This document shows positions 10,283 through 19,468 of a stretch of 64,000 nt of DNA, piece after piece. Source of the DNA: Brevipalpus yothersi (lineage: Eukaryota > Arthropoda > Arachnida > Trombidiformes > Tenuipalpidae); the NCBI GenBank assembly GCA_003956705.1, contig QZCP01000154.1:32317-96316 (forward strand), read 5' to 3'. Position 1 is the stretch's first letter, and each line of letters begins with the position of its first letter. The position numbers and the translations under genes are program-made. The notes beneath the pieces were generated by a model. It saw nothing but the letters and a program-made list of their open reading frames with translations. It was not told the origin of the DNA and searched no databases.

Positions 10283-11630
10283 GCCTTTCAAGGTGAGAGT
10301 TTCACATTTTTATCAAATTTTTACTTCACAATAATAATTGTCTTGTGTACAGATTGAATCGGCTAGAAGAGTGGAACTGAGAGAAGCTATTCGTGAACAT
10401 CTGAGCAATCGAAATCAAAGTACAAGATTTGAGCAAGTGATAAAGGAAATAATTGATGAAACTATTTTCAATCTCAACAACCAAACGAGAGAGGATGAGC
10501 AAGCCCCAGATTTAATGATGGGTACTGATGAAGGATCACCAAGTTACTTTAAACAGGATAATCAACTTCTCCGACAGTTTGTAATAGATGAGAAAGCAAA
10601 CTTGGAAAATTCTCTCGACTACAACACTAAAGCAATGTGGAAACCTAATTCTCTTCAATTTTCCGAGCGAATCAGAGAAGAATTGAAGTCATCTTCGGAT
10701 TTTGATAAGCTTGATCTCGGAAGTCGAACCCACTTTGACACCCAGAGAATTTCTAGGATGGTGAATACAAGGGAATCTGAGATCAACACTGTCAACGAGA
10801 TCAAACCAATGCCCATCGATCGTCCGAAGAAGATAAAAGACAATTTAACTGATGACAATATCTATATCGATGAAGCAACTGGCTCTGGATACCAAATCAT
10901 TTATCAAGGGAAAGCTATTGATAAAGACTGTTTGCAACAAATCACTGAAGAAAAAACTCATAAAACGAAGCGTGGATGGTTTCTTTGTAAGATTCATGAT
11001 GAGTGTAATTTTTCCAAGCCTCCTGAAATAGATAAGTCAATACCGCAAATTCGATTCAATGCAAATTCAGTTAGGCACATCAGAACTTCTTTAGTTAAAT
11101 ATTTTTGTAGAGCATGTCTTCATAGATTCAGCTATTCTATGAGCCCAGTAACTCATCTAAGAGAGCACTCAAAAGGAACAAATATGCCAACTCCTCGGAA
11201 ATCGAGAGGGAAAGGGAAAACTAAGAGGGTTACTCCAGAATGCATGGCACCTCATCCAAAGCTGTCGTTGATGGACTATCAAGGCAAATACAAACTCCAA
11301 CTGACTGATGAGAATATGCAGACTATGTTTACCACTGGCTATAAATATCAGATCTACTACGAAGGGCAAGCCATCAGTAAAGATCGATTGAAGCGAATCA
11401 TGGAAAAAAAAGTTATAAAATCGAAATCTGGATACTTTCTCTGTCCACTGCATGAAGACTGTCCATATTCGAGAGCAAGTTCATCGATGAAAGGCAAATA
11501 CCTATTCAACCAAGATGCTTTGACACATACTGGAGCTGCTTTCATCACATATCTGTGTAGGCATTGTTTTCATAAATTCAATCGTTTGTGTGCCATGCGT
11601 GCACATCTCAAAATTCACTATAATCCATGA
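10283..11630 (+). CDS. A4: two-module zinc-finger family protein (429 aa)
   Basis: Exon 1 is 10283-10294 (Met-Pro-Phe-Lys, donor GTGAGAG) and exon 2 is 10353-11630, after a 58-bp intron ending GTGTACAG. Exon 1 differs from the family consensus (Met-Ser-Phe-Met), as does its donor. In the protein, residues 5-45 are the helical IESARRVELREAIREHL region and about 46-165 an acidic linker. Module 1 is about 166-276, with C216-H219-C222 (CKIHDEC) and finger ligands C256, C259, H272, H276. Module 2 is about 311-426, with C368-H371-C374 and finger ligands C406, C409, H422, H426. This copy is a good reference for the family because every ligand is intact. A basic linker (RKSRGKGKTKR) between the modules could be a nuclear signal. 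The function is unknown. Confidence 0.78.
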
Positions 11631-13446
11631 AAACTTATGAGTATAAATTCTGATTGTTAATTTGAAGAGTCATTCAGCTCTTTGCTCATTTTCAACTGTG
11701 TCAATGAGGTACAATTTAATCATTAAAATGCTCTGATTTCAATCAGAGCGATAGGAATTTGCATGAACAGAACCTGATTTAAATCATGATCGAGCTCTCT
11801 TTGTTCATACGGGAATTGTTTGACAAAAATTATCAGTACGAAAACATTAGGAATTTTTTTAATCATTGAAGAATATTGATGTTAGGATTATCACTGAATT
11901 TAAATCTCTCACTCTCTCTCTTCTCACACAAAACTTTTCAATTAGAATCTTGGGTCGATATTTTTAGTAGCGAATAGGGCATGACTATCACAATAGTGTA
12001 TCGTAAATAAAAAAGGGCAATAATTTATGTTCTTGTATCTCATTTCATGGACACAATAAATGAATGAAAAAAGTATGAGTCCAATAATTGTAACGGAACA
12101 AATACTTCACAAAAGCTCAAGCTATAAATTCATAATTATTGCCACCATCAGCAATGAATGATGTTATTCGTTGGTCTACGATATAAAATGTAATGATAAA
12201 GAAAGGAGAGATCTGATGAGTTCGAAATTTTGTCAAACAACATCCCATATTCTAGGTAATCATTGCTTCTTAAAACTGTCTTCATGAATCGAATGAGAAT
12301 CACGGAACTAGAGAAGTATGCCCATGTTTCCTAAGAGACAACTTTCATGATAAAAAGCCTCGATCATCAATCTCATCATCAATTTTACAGTTTGTCGATT
12401 TATCAGCCCAAACCTTGTGAGGACATGCGAGAATTATTAGTCTGGCTCAAGATTACTAACTCATAGTCATCACTCGTTTGAATGGGTGATACAGATGAGT
12501 GATGTGCTAAAGAAGCACCATTCAAATCATTTATCCATTCAACATTACCTCCTCATTACCAACATATTCAACCTTAACATCATTGTGAAACCAATGAACC
12601 CACTTCCTTATTAATCAAAAAGTTTATGTAAAAGATTACCAAAAATAACCGATACTTAAATTATTAACAGCTCATCATTCGAAATTAATTCAACATGGGT
12701 AAATCGATTGATCATGTTGATACTCTTGAAGGTTTAGATATAGATATAGACCACCGTTTTCTTCACATTTCATTCTCTTACCAAAAACGGAAAGTCATCA
12801 AAGAATGACATGTATACTAACACTAAGTTAATTAGTTATTTTTGAAAATTTTTTCGATGCTCTCTACTGACACACGTGCTAGCTCCATAGATAGGCTTTC
12901 ATCCAAGCTGTGAAATTTTATACCCATTATTTTTTATATTCAGCCCATTTACAGTAATCATAATTATGAGCATTCCATCTTGAGTATCTTTTTTGGTGAG
13001 AGATCTCGTCATTTTAATGTTTAATGCATCATCCCCATTTTACTTGACTTTGTAACAAAAAAGAGGAACTCAGAACAGTTATCACTCACGACAAGGGTCA
13101 AATAAATCAAACACTTTGAGAGCTGTTTATCAGAGAGAAGAAGAGCTTATCAACTCTCCCAACACTATCCAATCTCTTCACAAGGATACTGATCACTTAT
13201 CGTTGCTTATTTGTACATGGCAGTGTAGTGTGTAGTGAATTCACTAGCAATTCATGTTATCCAGTGGTATCTAAGGTTTTAATCCCAACAGTGTCCTTAT
13301 TTTTCCAAAATTTTTTGAAAGCTTTCTTGTCACAACCTTGCGAAATTATAGTCACACAATATTTGAACCATTTCTTCACTTTCAATATGAACAATTGTCC
13401 CAGTAACAGCTGTTCAAATGCAAGAAGTTCGAGAATTTATTTCAAA
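11631..13446. repeat. 1.8-kb spacer A4-A5, repeated elsewhere in the array
   Basis: This spacer is repeated at 27076-28293 plus 34209-34811, at 46775-48395, and in part at 59115-60407. Landmarks are TTCGTTGGTCTACG (near 12168), the CTCATAGTCATCACTCGTTTGAATG block (near 12470), a vestigial exon 1/donor (TTTTTTGGTGAGAGATCTC, near 12990), and a vestigial exon-2 start (ACAAAAAAGAGGAACTCAGA, near 13056). CAGCTG is at 13407-13412. The octamer position reads TTATTTGTACATGG. No gene is seen. Confidence 0.6.
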
Positions 13447-14366
13447 ATGTCTTTCATGGTAAGAGAGGAATTGTTTTACCGTTATACTCATCATCTCAAA
13501 TTTAATCTGATCTGTATAACTATTTTACTTTACAACAATCATCGTTTCATGTAAAGATTGAATCGACTAGAAGGGAGGAGTTGAGAGAAACTATTCGTGA
13601 ACTTCTAAGCAATCGGAATCAAAGTACAAGATTCAAGCAAGTGATTGAAAGAATAATTCACGAGAATATCCATAATCTCAATGTTGAAATGGAAGATGAC
13701 GAGAAACCCTCAGATTCTATGATGTGTACTCAGGAAGGGAAGCAAAGTTACTATGAACAGCTTCCTCTGCTGTTTATAAGAGATGAAAAAGCAATCTTTG
13801 AAAATTTTCAGGACTCTAATCTGGAAACATCGTTGACACCTCATCTCCCCCAGACTTCAAAGCAAATCACGGAGGAATTCAATCCACCTCCAAAACACCC
13901 AAAGGAAACCAATATGCCAACTTCTCTGGAATCGGGGAGAAATTTGCAAACTGAAAGGGTCACTCCAAAGAGTATGGGGTCTCATCCAGATTTATCCTTG
14001 ATGGACAATCAAGGAGAATACAAACTTCAACTGACTGATGAGAATATGCAGACTTTTTCTGACAAAGGCTATAAATATCAGATCTACTACAAAGGGCAAG
14101 CTATCAGCAAAGATCAAGTGAAGCAAATCTTATTCAATAAAGTCATCAAATCGAAATCTGGATTTTTCCTCTGCCCATTGCATAAGGACTGTCAATATTC
14201 AAGTGAAAAATTATCAATGAAAAGCAAACATCAATTCAATCAAACAGTTTTGAAACATACTGGAGCTGCTTTCATCACATATTTGTGTAGACATTGTTTT
14301 CGTAAATCATATCGTATGTCTAATATGTATGCACATCTCAGAGGTCACTTTAAGTCATCAAATTGA
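13447..14366 (+). CDS. A5: one-module zinc-finger family protein (273 aa)
   Basis: Exon 1 (13447-13458, Met-Ser-Phe-Met) joins exon 2 (13557-14366) across a 98-bp intron ending ATGTAAAG. The N-terminus is IESTRREELRETIRELL. The acidic linker runs directly into the inter-module linker (PPPKHPKETNMPTSLESG), so module 1 and its finger are missing by an in-frame loss. The single module has YQIYYKGQAISK, CPLHKDC and the finger YLCRHC ending HLRGH. The last four residues (Lys-Ser-Ser-Asn) and the TGA are read out of frame from a piece of another copy's module 2 (AAGTCATCAAATTGAA, which normally encodes VIKLK). A8 has the same structure and A10 lacks the tail, so this is a stable subgroup. The function is unknown. 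Confidence 0.72.
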
Positions 14367-14570
14367 AGTCTGAATTATTTCTCTGCCCACTGCACGAGGA
14401 CTGTCCATATTCCAAGTGTGCTAAAAAACAAACCTCTGCATAAATACATGTATGATGTGGTGCTAAATACTGCAATGCCTTTCATTACGTACTTTGACAG
14501 ATACTGTTTTTCCAAAGCTAATCAATCATCTACGATGCATTAACATTTGAGGCTCCATCAGATAAATGAA
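14367..14570 (+). pseudogene. Module 2 tail fragment fused behind A5
   Basis: Directly after the A5 stop, another frame encodes the end of a beta-type module 2: KSxLFLCPLHEDC-like, then a KPLHKYMYDVV part, TAMPFITYF, and a degraded finger with RYCFSKANQ. It aligns with the C-terminal halves of A6 and A11, but the first finger Cys position is changed (YFDRYC instead of YLCRYC). It shows where an unequal exchange joined two copies. Confidence 0.7.
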
Positions 14571-15726
14571 TTGCTTGAAATGAATTGTTTCGAAAAGTAT
14601 CAACTGACTATCAACAGTTCCTTAAAAATTGTGATTCAACATAGATAGAAGTACGGGCTTAACTGCAATTTATGACCATCTAAAACGCCATTAAATCCAT
14701 GAATTGCAATGTGTTTCTAAAAGTGCCAAATAACTATCGAAAACTTTTCTCAACAATTGTAATTCAACATAGATAGAAGTATGGTTTATCGATAGTCAGT
14801 ACCGATAATCTTAAAATTTTGGATATCGATAAAAGCTTATCGCCATTATTTTCCCTCTTCACATCAGATAAAAAGTCATTATCAAGGATTTACATGCACT
14901 TTAAATGAAGATAATTGATGAATTATTTTCAAAGTTTTTGTTTTTGCCTTCCGTAAACAAACATACATGCTAACCTGAACTTTCATTTGAGTTGTAATTA
15001 TTTAATTGCTTTTTTTCCATGCTCGTATATTCACAGTAGGAAGAGTTTCGAATATTCCATCTGAAATACAATATAATGTATGTCTTTGAGTAAGAGACTT
15101 TATTAGCTCATCAGTTTTTCCATCATTCGAATTCTAACCTCCATCTTGCACAGTGAGTTGTAAAAGAAAGACCACACATAAGCCAACCAAGAAATCTTTC
15201 GAAGAGGAATCATTCAAGATTCGAGTCAGTGAGTCAGTCAGTCTCATCAGTTTTCAATCCCGGTAAACTTTTTTGCGCCAAAAGAAAACCGGAAAAACAA
15301 TGTGCCCGAGTGTGTAGCAAAGTGATTGGGCATCACTTCCTGTTTCTAAAATAGCAATGTTCATCTCTTATGACTGAGGACTTGTTGATTTTCAAAGTTT
15401 TGCACCAAAACTGAGCTTTGAAATACTTTTTTCACCCTGTTGAGTTTTTTCCCGTGCTATTAGTGTGCTCGTACGACTTGGAATCATCAAGACGTTTAAA
15501 TCAAGATTATTCGCTTGTGTCTCAGTAACTCCTGGTCATTTACCACTTTTAGAAGCTGATGGCTGAAGTGATCCACGTGTTAAGCAGTAATTCTTTTACT
15601 GTTCCTGGTCTTATACTCTTATACTTTTTCCGTGACAGTACTTGACAGTGTCTAGTAGACATCAGGGATAGCTTATTTTACAAGAAATTCTGTTGGTTTC
15701 AGGCCCAATTCTCTGGATGCCGTAAA
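14571..15726. repeat. Spacer between A5 and B1, B leader
   Basis: Near-duplicate of 35930-37005. It contains a vestigial 5' module (about 15040-15240; GATCACACATAAGC-type block) and a strongly conserved 100 bp before the B1 start (GACAGTGTCTxGTAGACATCAGGGATAGC and GTTGGTTTCAGGCCCAATTC). The TTTCAG at 15701-15703 could be an acceptor of a noncoding first exon. Confidence 0.5.
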
Positions 15727-17244
15727 ATGGAGCAATTTACAGATGGATTGATAGACCATCGCTGTTTCAATCTGGTCGACTATGGATCCACAAATGATGG
15801 AGAAACAATGGCCTTAATTGATGAGACATGTTTGGGTAGTGATGAAGGTACAGATGGATCTGACGATGAGACCTTCTCTCAAGAAATTAAGGAGAATGTG
15901 ATTGGGACTATCAGTGGAAACAAAGAACTAAGCGATTGCCTAGGAACTTTATCTACTGATTCTGTTACAACATGTGGAGAAGATAAAGATTCCCTGGAGC
16001 CAGTAGTTCAAAGAGGTGAATTCATGAGTAAAAAAGAAGAAAAAATCACATCATTTAAAGTTTCCATCGAAAATCCAACGAATTCAAAGCTCAATCAAGA
16101 AGATGGGAATGTTTATATTATACCTAAAACTGGAGTCAAATATCAAATATATTATGAAGGACAGCCTATCGATAACGAGTCGTTGAATGCTATTGCTAAA
16201 ACAAAAGTTCAAGAAAGATCTGGATGGCGACTTTGTCAGCTTCATACTGATTGTAGTTATACAAAATCCAATCCAACTAAGCCAAAAAGGACATTTAATC
16301 AAAATTCACATAGGCATATTAAAGACAGTTTGGTGACTTATTTATGCAAAAGTTACTCGCAAACTTTATCCTCTTATACCTCTTTGCGTGAGCATTCTAA
16401 AAGGCTGCATGGAAAAACAGCAAGCAATGATGGCATGGTTCCAAAGAAGGAAATGGTTCACGTCATGCCAAAAGCTAGAGCCAAGTATCAAATCTACTAT
16501 GAAGGAAAAACAATTAGCGAGGAATACCTGAGCTCGATCATGAGGACGAAAATGGTGAAAACTGAGTCAGGATATTTGCTCTGTAAAATTCATACTGATT
16601 GTTCTTATGCAAAGCTCAACTCAAAGCCAAAGGATCGGTTCAATAGCGACTCTAGAAGACATGTGAGAGATAGTTTGGTGACATATTACTGTGAATATTG
16701 CTCTCGCAATGTAAAAGCATATCGTAATTTTCGTCGCCACTTGAATCAACATCATGAAAAAAGAGATCATTCCAATTCAGCAAAGAAACCAAATGAGACT
16801 GGGTTCTCAACTGGGAACGAACCGTCTATTACTACTGAATCCAAGTTATCTATGATCGATTATCAAGGGAAATATGAGCTTATTATCAATGATGGAAATG
16901 TGTACACTCATCAAACCTCTGGTCAAAAGTATCAGAACTACTATGAAGGTGGAGCAATCTATAAGATGAGTTTACTTTTTATTCTTCAATCGAAAGTGAT
17001 GATAACAGATTCTGGTTGGCTTTACTGTTCACTACATGATAATTGTGAATTCACTCCCAATCAGGTGCTACTAATTGCACAAGAGGCGAGAAAATCAGAT
17101 CATAATCAATGTTTATTGGAGCACATTGAAGGAACTTTTGTCACATATTTGTGCAAACAATGTTATTGGAAGCTCGGAAGTCATACTGCGCTCATCAATC
17201 ATTTCAATCAAGCCCATCTCGATAACGTCTTAGCCATGAATTAG
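15727..17244 (+). CDS. B1: three-module zinc-finger family protein (505 aa)
   Basis: A single uninterrupted ORF from ATG at 15727. An acidic N-terminus of about 125 residues precedes three modules. Module 1 is about 126-228, with C170-H173-C176. Its finger reads C207-x2-Y210, so one zinc ligand is lost; the paralog B2 has Cys there. Module 2 is about 252-342, with C286-H289-C292 and finger C322, C325, H338, H342. Module 3 is about 382-497, with C434-H437-C440 and finger C476, C479, H492, H497. Module 3 also departs from B2 in the YQNYYEGGAIYK segment. The modules are clearly homologous to those of subfamily A, but the N-terminus is unrelated and the 12-nt exon is not seen. An upstream noncoding exon ending near TTTCAG at 15703 is possible. 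The function is unknown. Confidence 0.75.
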   Translation: MEQFTDGLIDHRCFNLVDYGSTNDGETMALIDETCLGSDEGTDGSDDETFSQEIKENVIGTISGNKELSDCLGTLSTDSVTTCGEDKDSLEPVVQRGEFMSKKEEKITSFKVSIENPTNSKLNQEDGNVYIIPKTGVKYQIYYEGQPIDNESLNAIAKTKVQERSGWRLCQLHTDCSYTKSNPTKPKRTFNQNSHRHIKDSLVTYLCKSYSQTLSSYTSLREHSKRLHGKTASNDGMVPKKEMVHVMPKARAKYQIYYEGKTISEEYLSSIMRTKMVKTESGYLLCKIHTDCSYAKLNSKPKDRFNSDSRRHVRDSLVTYYCEYCSRNVKAYRNFRRHLNQHHEKRDHSNSAKKPNETGFSTGNEPSITTESKLSMIDYQGKYELIINDGNVYTHQTSGQKYQNYYEGGAIYKMSLLFILQSKVMITDSGWLYCSLHDNCEFTPNQVLLIAQEARKSDHNQCLLEHIEGTFVTYLCKQCYWKLGSHTALINHFNQAHLDNVLAMN

Positions 17245-18563
17245 GATATTTTTTCTCTTTTATTGTTATTGTTACAATTGGAAATGACCAGTTGGCAGAA
17301 ATTTAGACATTCTCGATTTTCTTTATGCTCAGAATCAATTTATGAAGTTCAATTTTACACCTATCCATGAGACTAATATCTTGAGATATAATCCAAGCCA
17401 TCGATCACTCGCTTCTTCTTTATAAGAAACATTAGCTGATAGTTTATGTTTATAGGATTTTTTCCTCCTTTTTTCCAAAGATTTTGCTCCAATACTGAGC
17501 TCCTCCCTGAGCACTGATATGTATACTGTCAGATTATCCATTTGATATAGATTTTCTGAAGCTTCTGATCAATATTCGTGCTCACTCGTCTTCATTTAAA
17601 TTGAAATATTTTACTGCTCCTTTGGCCCACAATCGTGCCACCCGCAGTAGTCAGAAGAATAATCAATAAACAGCTTCTCTGATACACGTGGGAATATTCA
17701 AGGGCTTCGGATTTGGAGATGGAATATGTGCAACTCTGTATCAAATAAGTTTTTTCGAAAACTTCTCGATTAATGTCGATGAACCTTTATGCCCCAAAAA
17801 CCTTGAAAATAGTGTCCTCTGGCACACAATTTATCTCTACTGAATTATCCCAGTTGTAATTGAGATCATTTTCTTGTGTTTCAATTACAGTATTCATCAA
17901 TCTCATCTTACGGAGCTTGTGGCTTGAATAATCTTTATGTATCTTAACGAAATAATTATTTCAAAAATTTGTGGCGAAGCCTATTATCATATACACCAAT
18001 CCAATAGATATATTGTCATACACTGAGTACTTTTATCTGAGTTGCAATACTTCATTGCCAACATTTTCCAGGATCGACCCATTAACATTAATCAGAATTT
18101 AAAATATTCTCTCTCAAATATCCTCTTTGGTATGAGACATCGTTAGCTTATCAGTTAACAACTTTTTTAAATCTAACTCAAGAAAAAGAAACTAAGAGCA
18201 GCTATTGCTTGCAAAAAGAGTTCAAATAAATCAAACACTGTGAAAGCTAACTATCAGAGAGAAGAAGAGCTTATAAACTCTTCCTTTCCTCTCTACCCTC
18301 TCCACAAGTATATTTCATCCCTTATCACTTATTTGCATAGCGATAGACTTGCAGTTGTATTTTGATGAGCCGTTTCTTTGGCTCACTTGCAATTGAGCGT
18401 TGTAAAGTCGCTCCTTTGATTTACATCACAGTGTTTCCATGTTTTCTAAAGCTTCATTGAGAACCTTGCAAAATTATACCTACATATTTGAACTATTTCA
18501 TTACTCACATTATCAATTATTGTCTCACATACAGCTGTTCATGGAACATAAGGCGTTAACAAA
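17245..18563. repeat. Spacer downstream of B1 containing the stranded A6 promoter
   Basis: Near-duplicate of 44119-45445. AATAAA occurs in AATCAATAAACAGC near 17670 and may end the B1 transcript. A vestigial 5' module lies at about 18065-18215. The octamer ATTTGCAT (18331-18338) and E-box CAGCTG (18532-18537) of gene A6 follow, now separated from its coding region by the DNA transposon. Confidence 0.55.
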
Positions 18564-18588
18564 GGACATGTCCGGATAAGGCCCGTTT
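18561..18588 (+). repeat. Left terminal inverted repeat of the DNA transposon
   Basis: It begins AAAGGACATGTCCGGA and reaches GGCCCGTTTTT. It matches the inverted sequence at 22673-22700 in 15-16 outer bases and again in the CCCGTTTT block. Confidence 0.75.
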
Positions 18589-19183
18589 TTCGCCCATGAT
18601 GGATTTTGATGAAACTTCATATTCTTGAAGAACTCAGTCTCTAGATCAAAATGACACCACAAATGACCCTATAGGGTCAAAGGTCACGAAGATATTTGAC
18701 CTTGAATTTTTAGCAAACTTTCGCCAATTTTCATATTTTTTCGATTCTTGAATGATAATTATGCCTTATATCATCTCCATATTACTCTCAAAGCTTTGAT
18801 TACCTTGGATTTACCGGAAAATTGACTCATATTGCCAAAAAAAACACAAAACTATGGAAAAATGGCCATTTTTCTACTGTTTTTGATTGGAATTGAGGTT
18901 AAAAACCTACTAACTTTGGTTGAAATTGCTAAGATCAGCATCAATAGTAGATTTGAAACTCAAGAAGCCTCGTTCCAATGTTCATCGATAATAAAAATTG
19001 AGGTAATATGTTCGAAAGCTTTTTCTGTGTTTGATTGCTATTGAATCTGGGTTATGGAGTGATTGAGTGTGAGGATTTCTGTTATTATCCATTATTCGCC
19101 ACAGTGTCAGAAAGAAAGCTAGTTGATAGACTCCAGAATCTTTAATTGAGCTGAATTTTTCTGATTATTGAGCATTTTCTGAC

Positions 19184-19468
19184 ATGGAACCTCAGCCAGG
19201 ACCAAGCCAGCTTTCTGAAGGCGAGTGTGAGGAAGAACTCTCGCGTAAGCAGAAGAAGTATTTGAAAAGAAAGCAATCCAAGAAGAAGTATGCTGATAAT
19301 CTGCCAGAAGGGGCTGTGAATTATATACAAGAAAAGAAAAAAAACAAGCGACCAGCCAAGTTCGAGCGAAAGGCCATAGAAGCGTGGAACAAACATATTG
19401 ATCTGCACCATGAAAAAGCAGAACTTTGGGTGGCGGGAAAGGAAGAAGAAGTCCATTTACAGCCATAG
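19184..19468 (+). CDS. Small charged ORF of the transposon, opposite to the transposase
   Basis: A plus-strand ORF of 94 residues begins MEPQPGPSQLSEGECEEEL and is very rich in Lys and Glu (RKQKKYLKRKQSKKK, then a Lys-rich stretch). It overlaps the 3' end of the transposase frame on the other strand by about 150 bp. Its PQPGPS start recalls the SPQPGPSC repeats in the transposase N-terminal part. It could be an accessory DNA-binding protein of the element. I do not recognise a domain, and a chance ORF is possible, although its composition looks coding. Confidence 0.35.
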   Translation: MEPQPGPSQLSEGECEEELSRKQKKYLKRKQSKKKYADNLPEGAVNYIQEKKKNKRPAKFERKAIEAWNKHIDLHHEKAELWVAGKEEEVHLQP

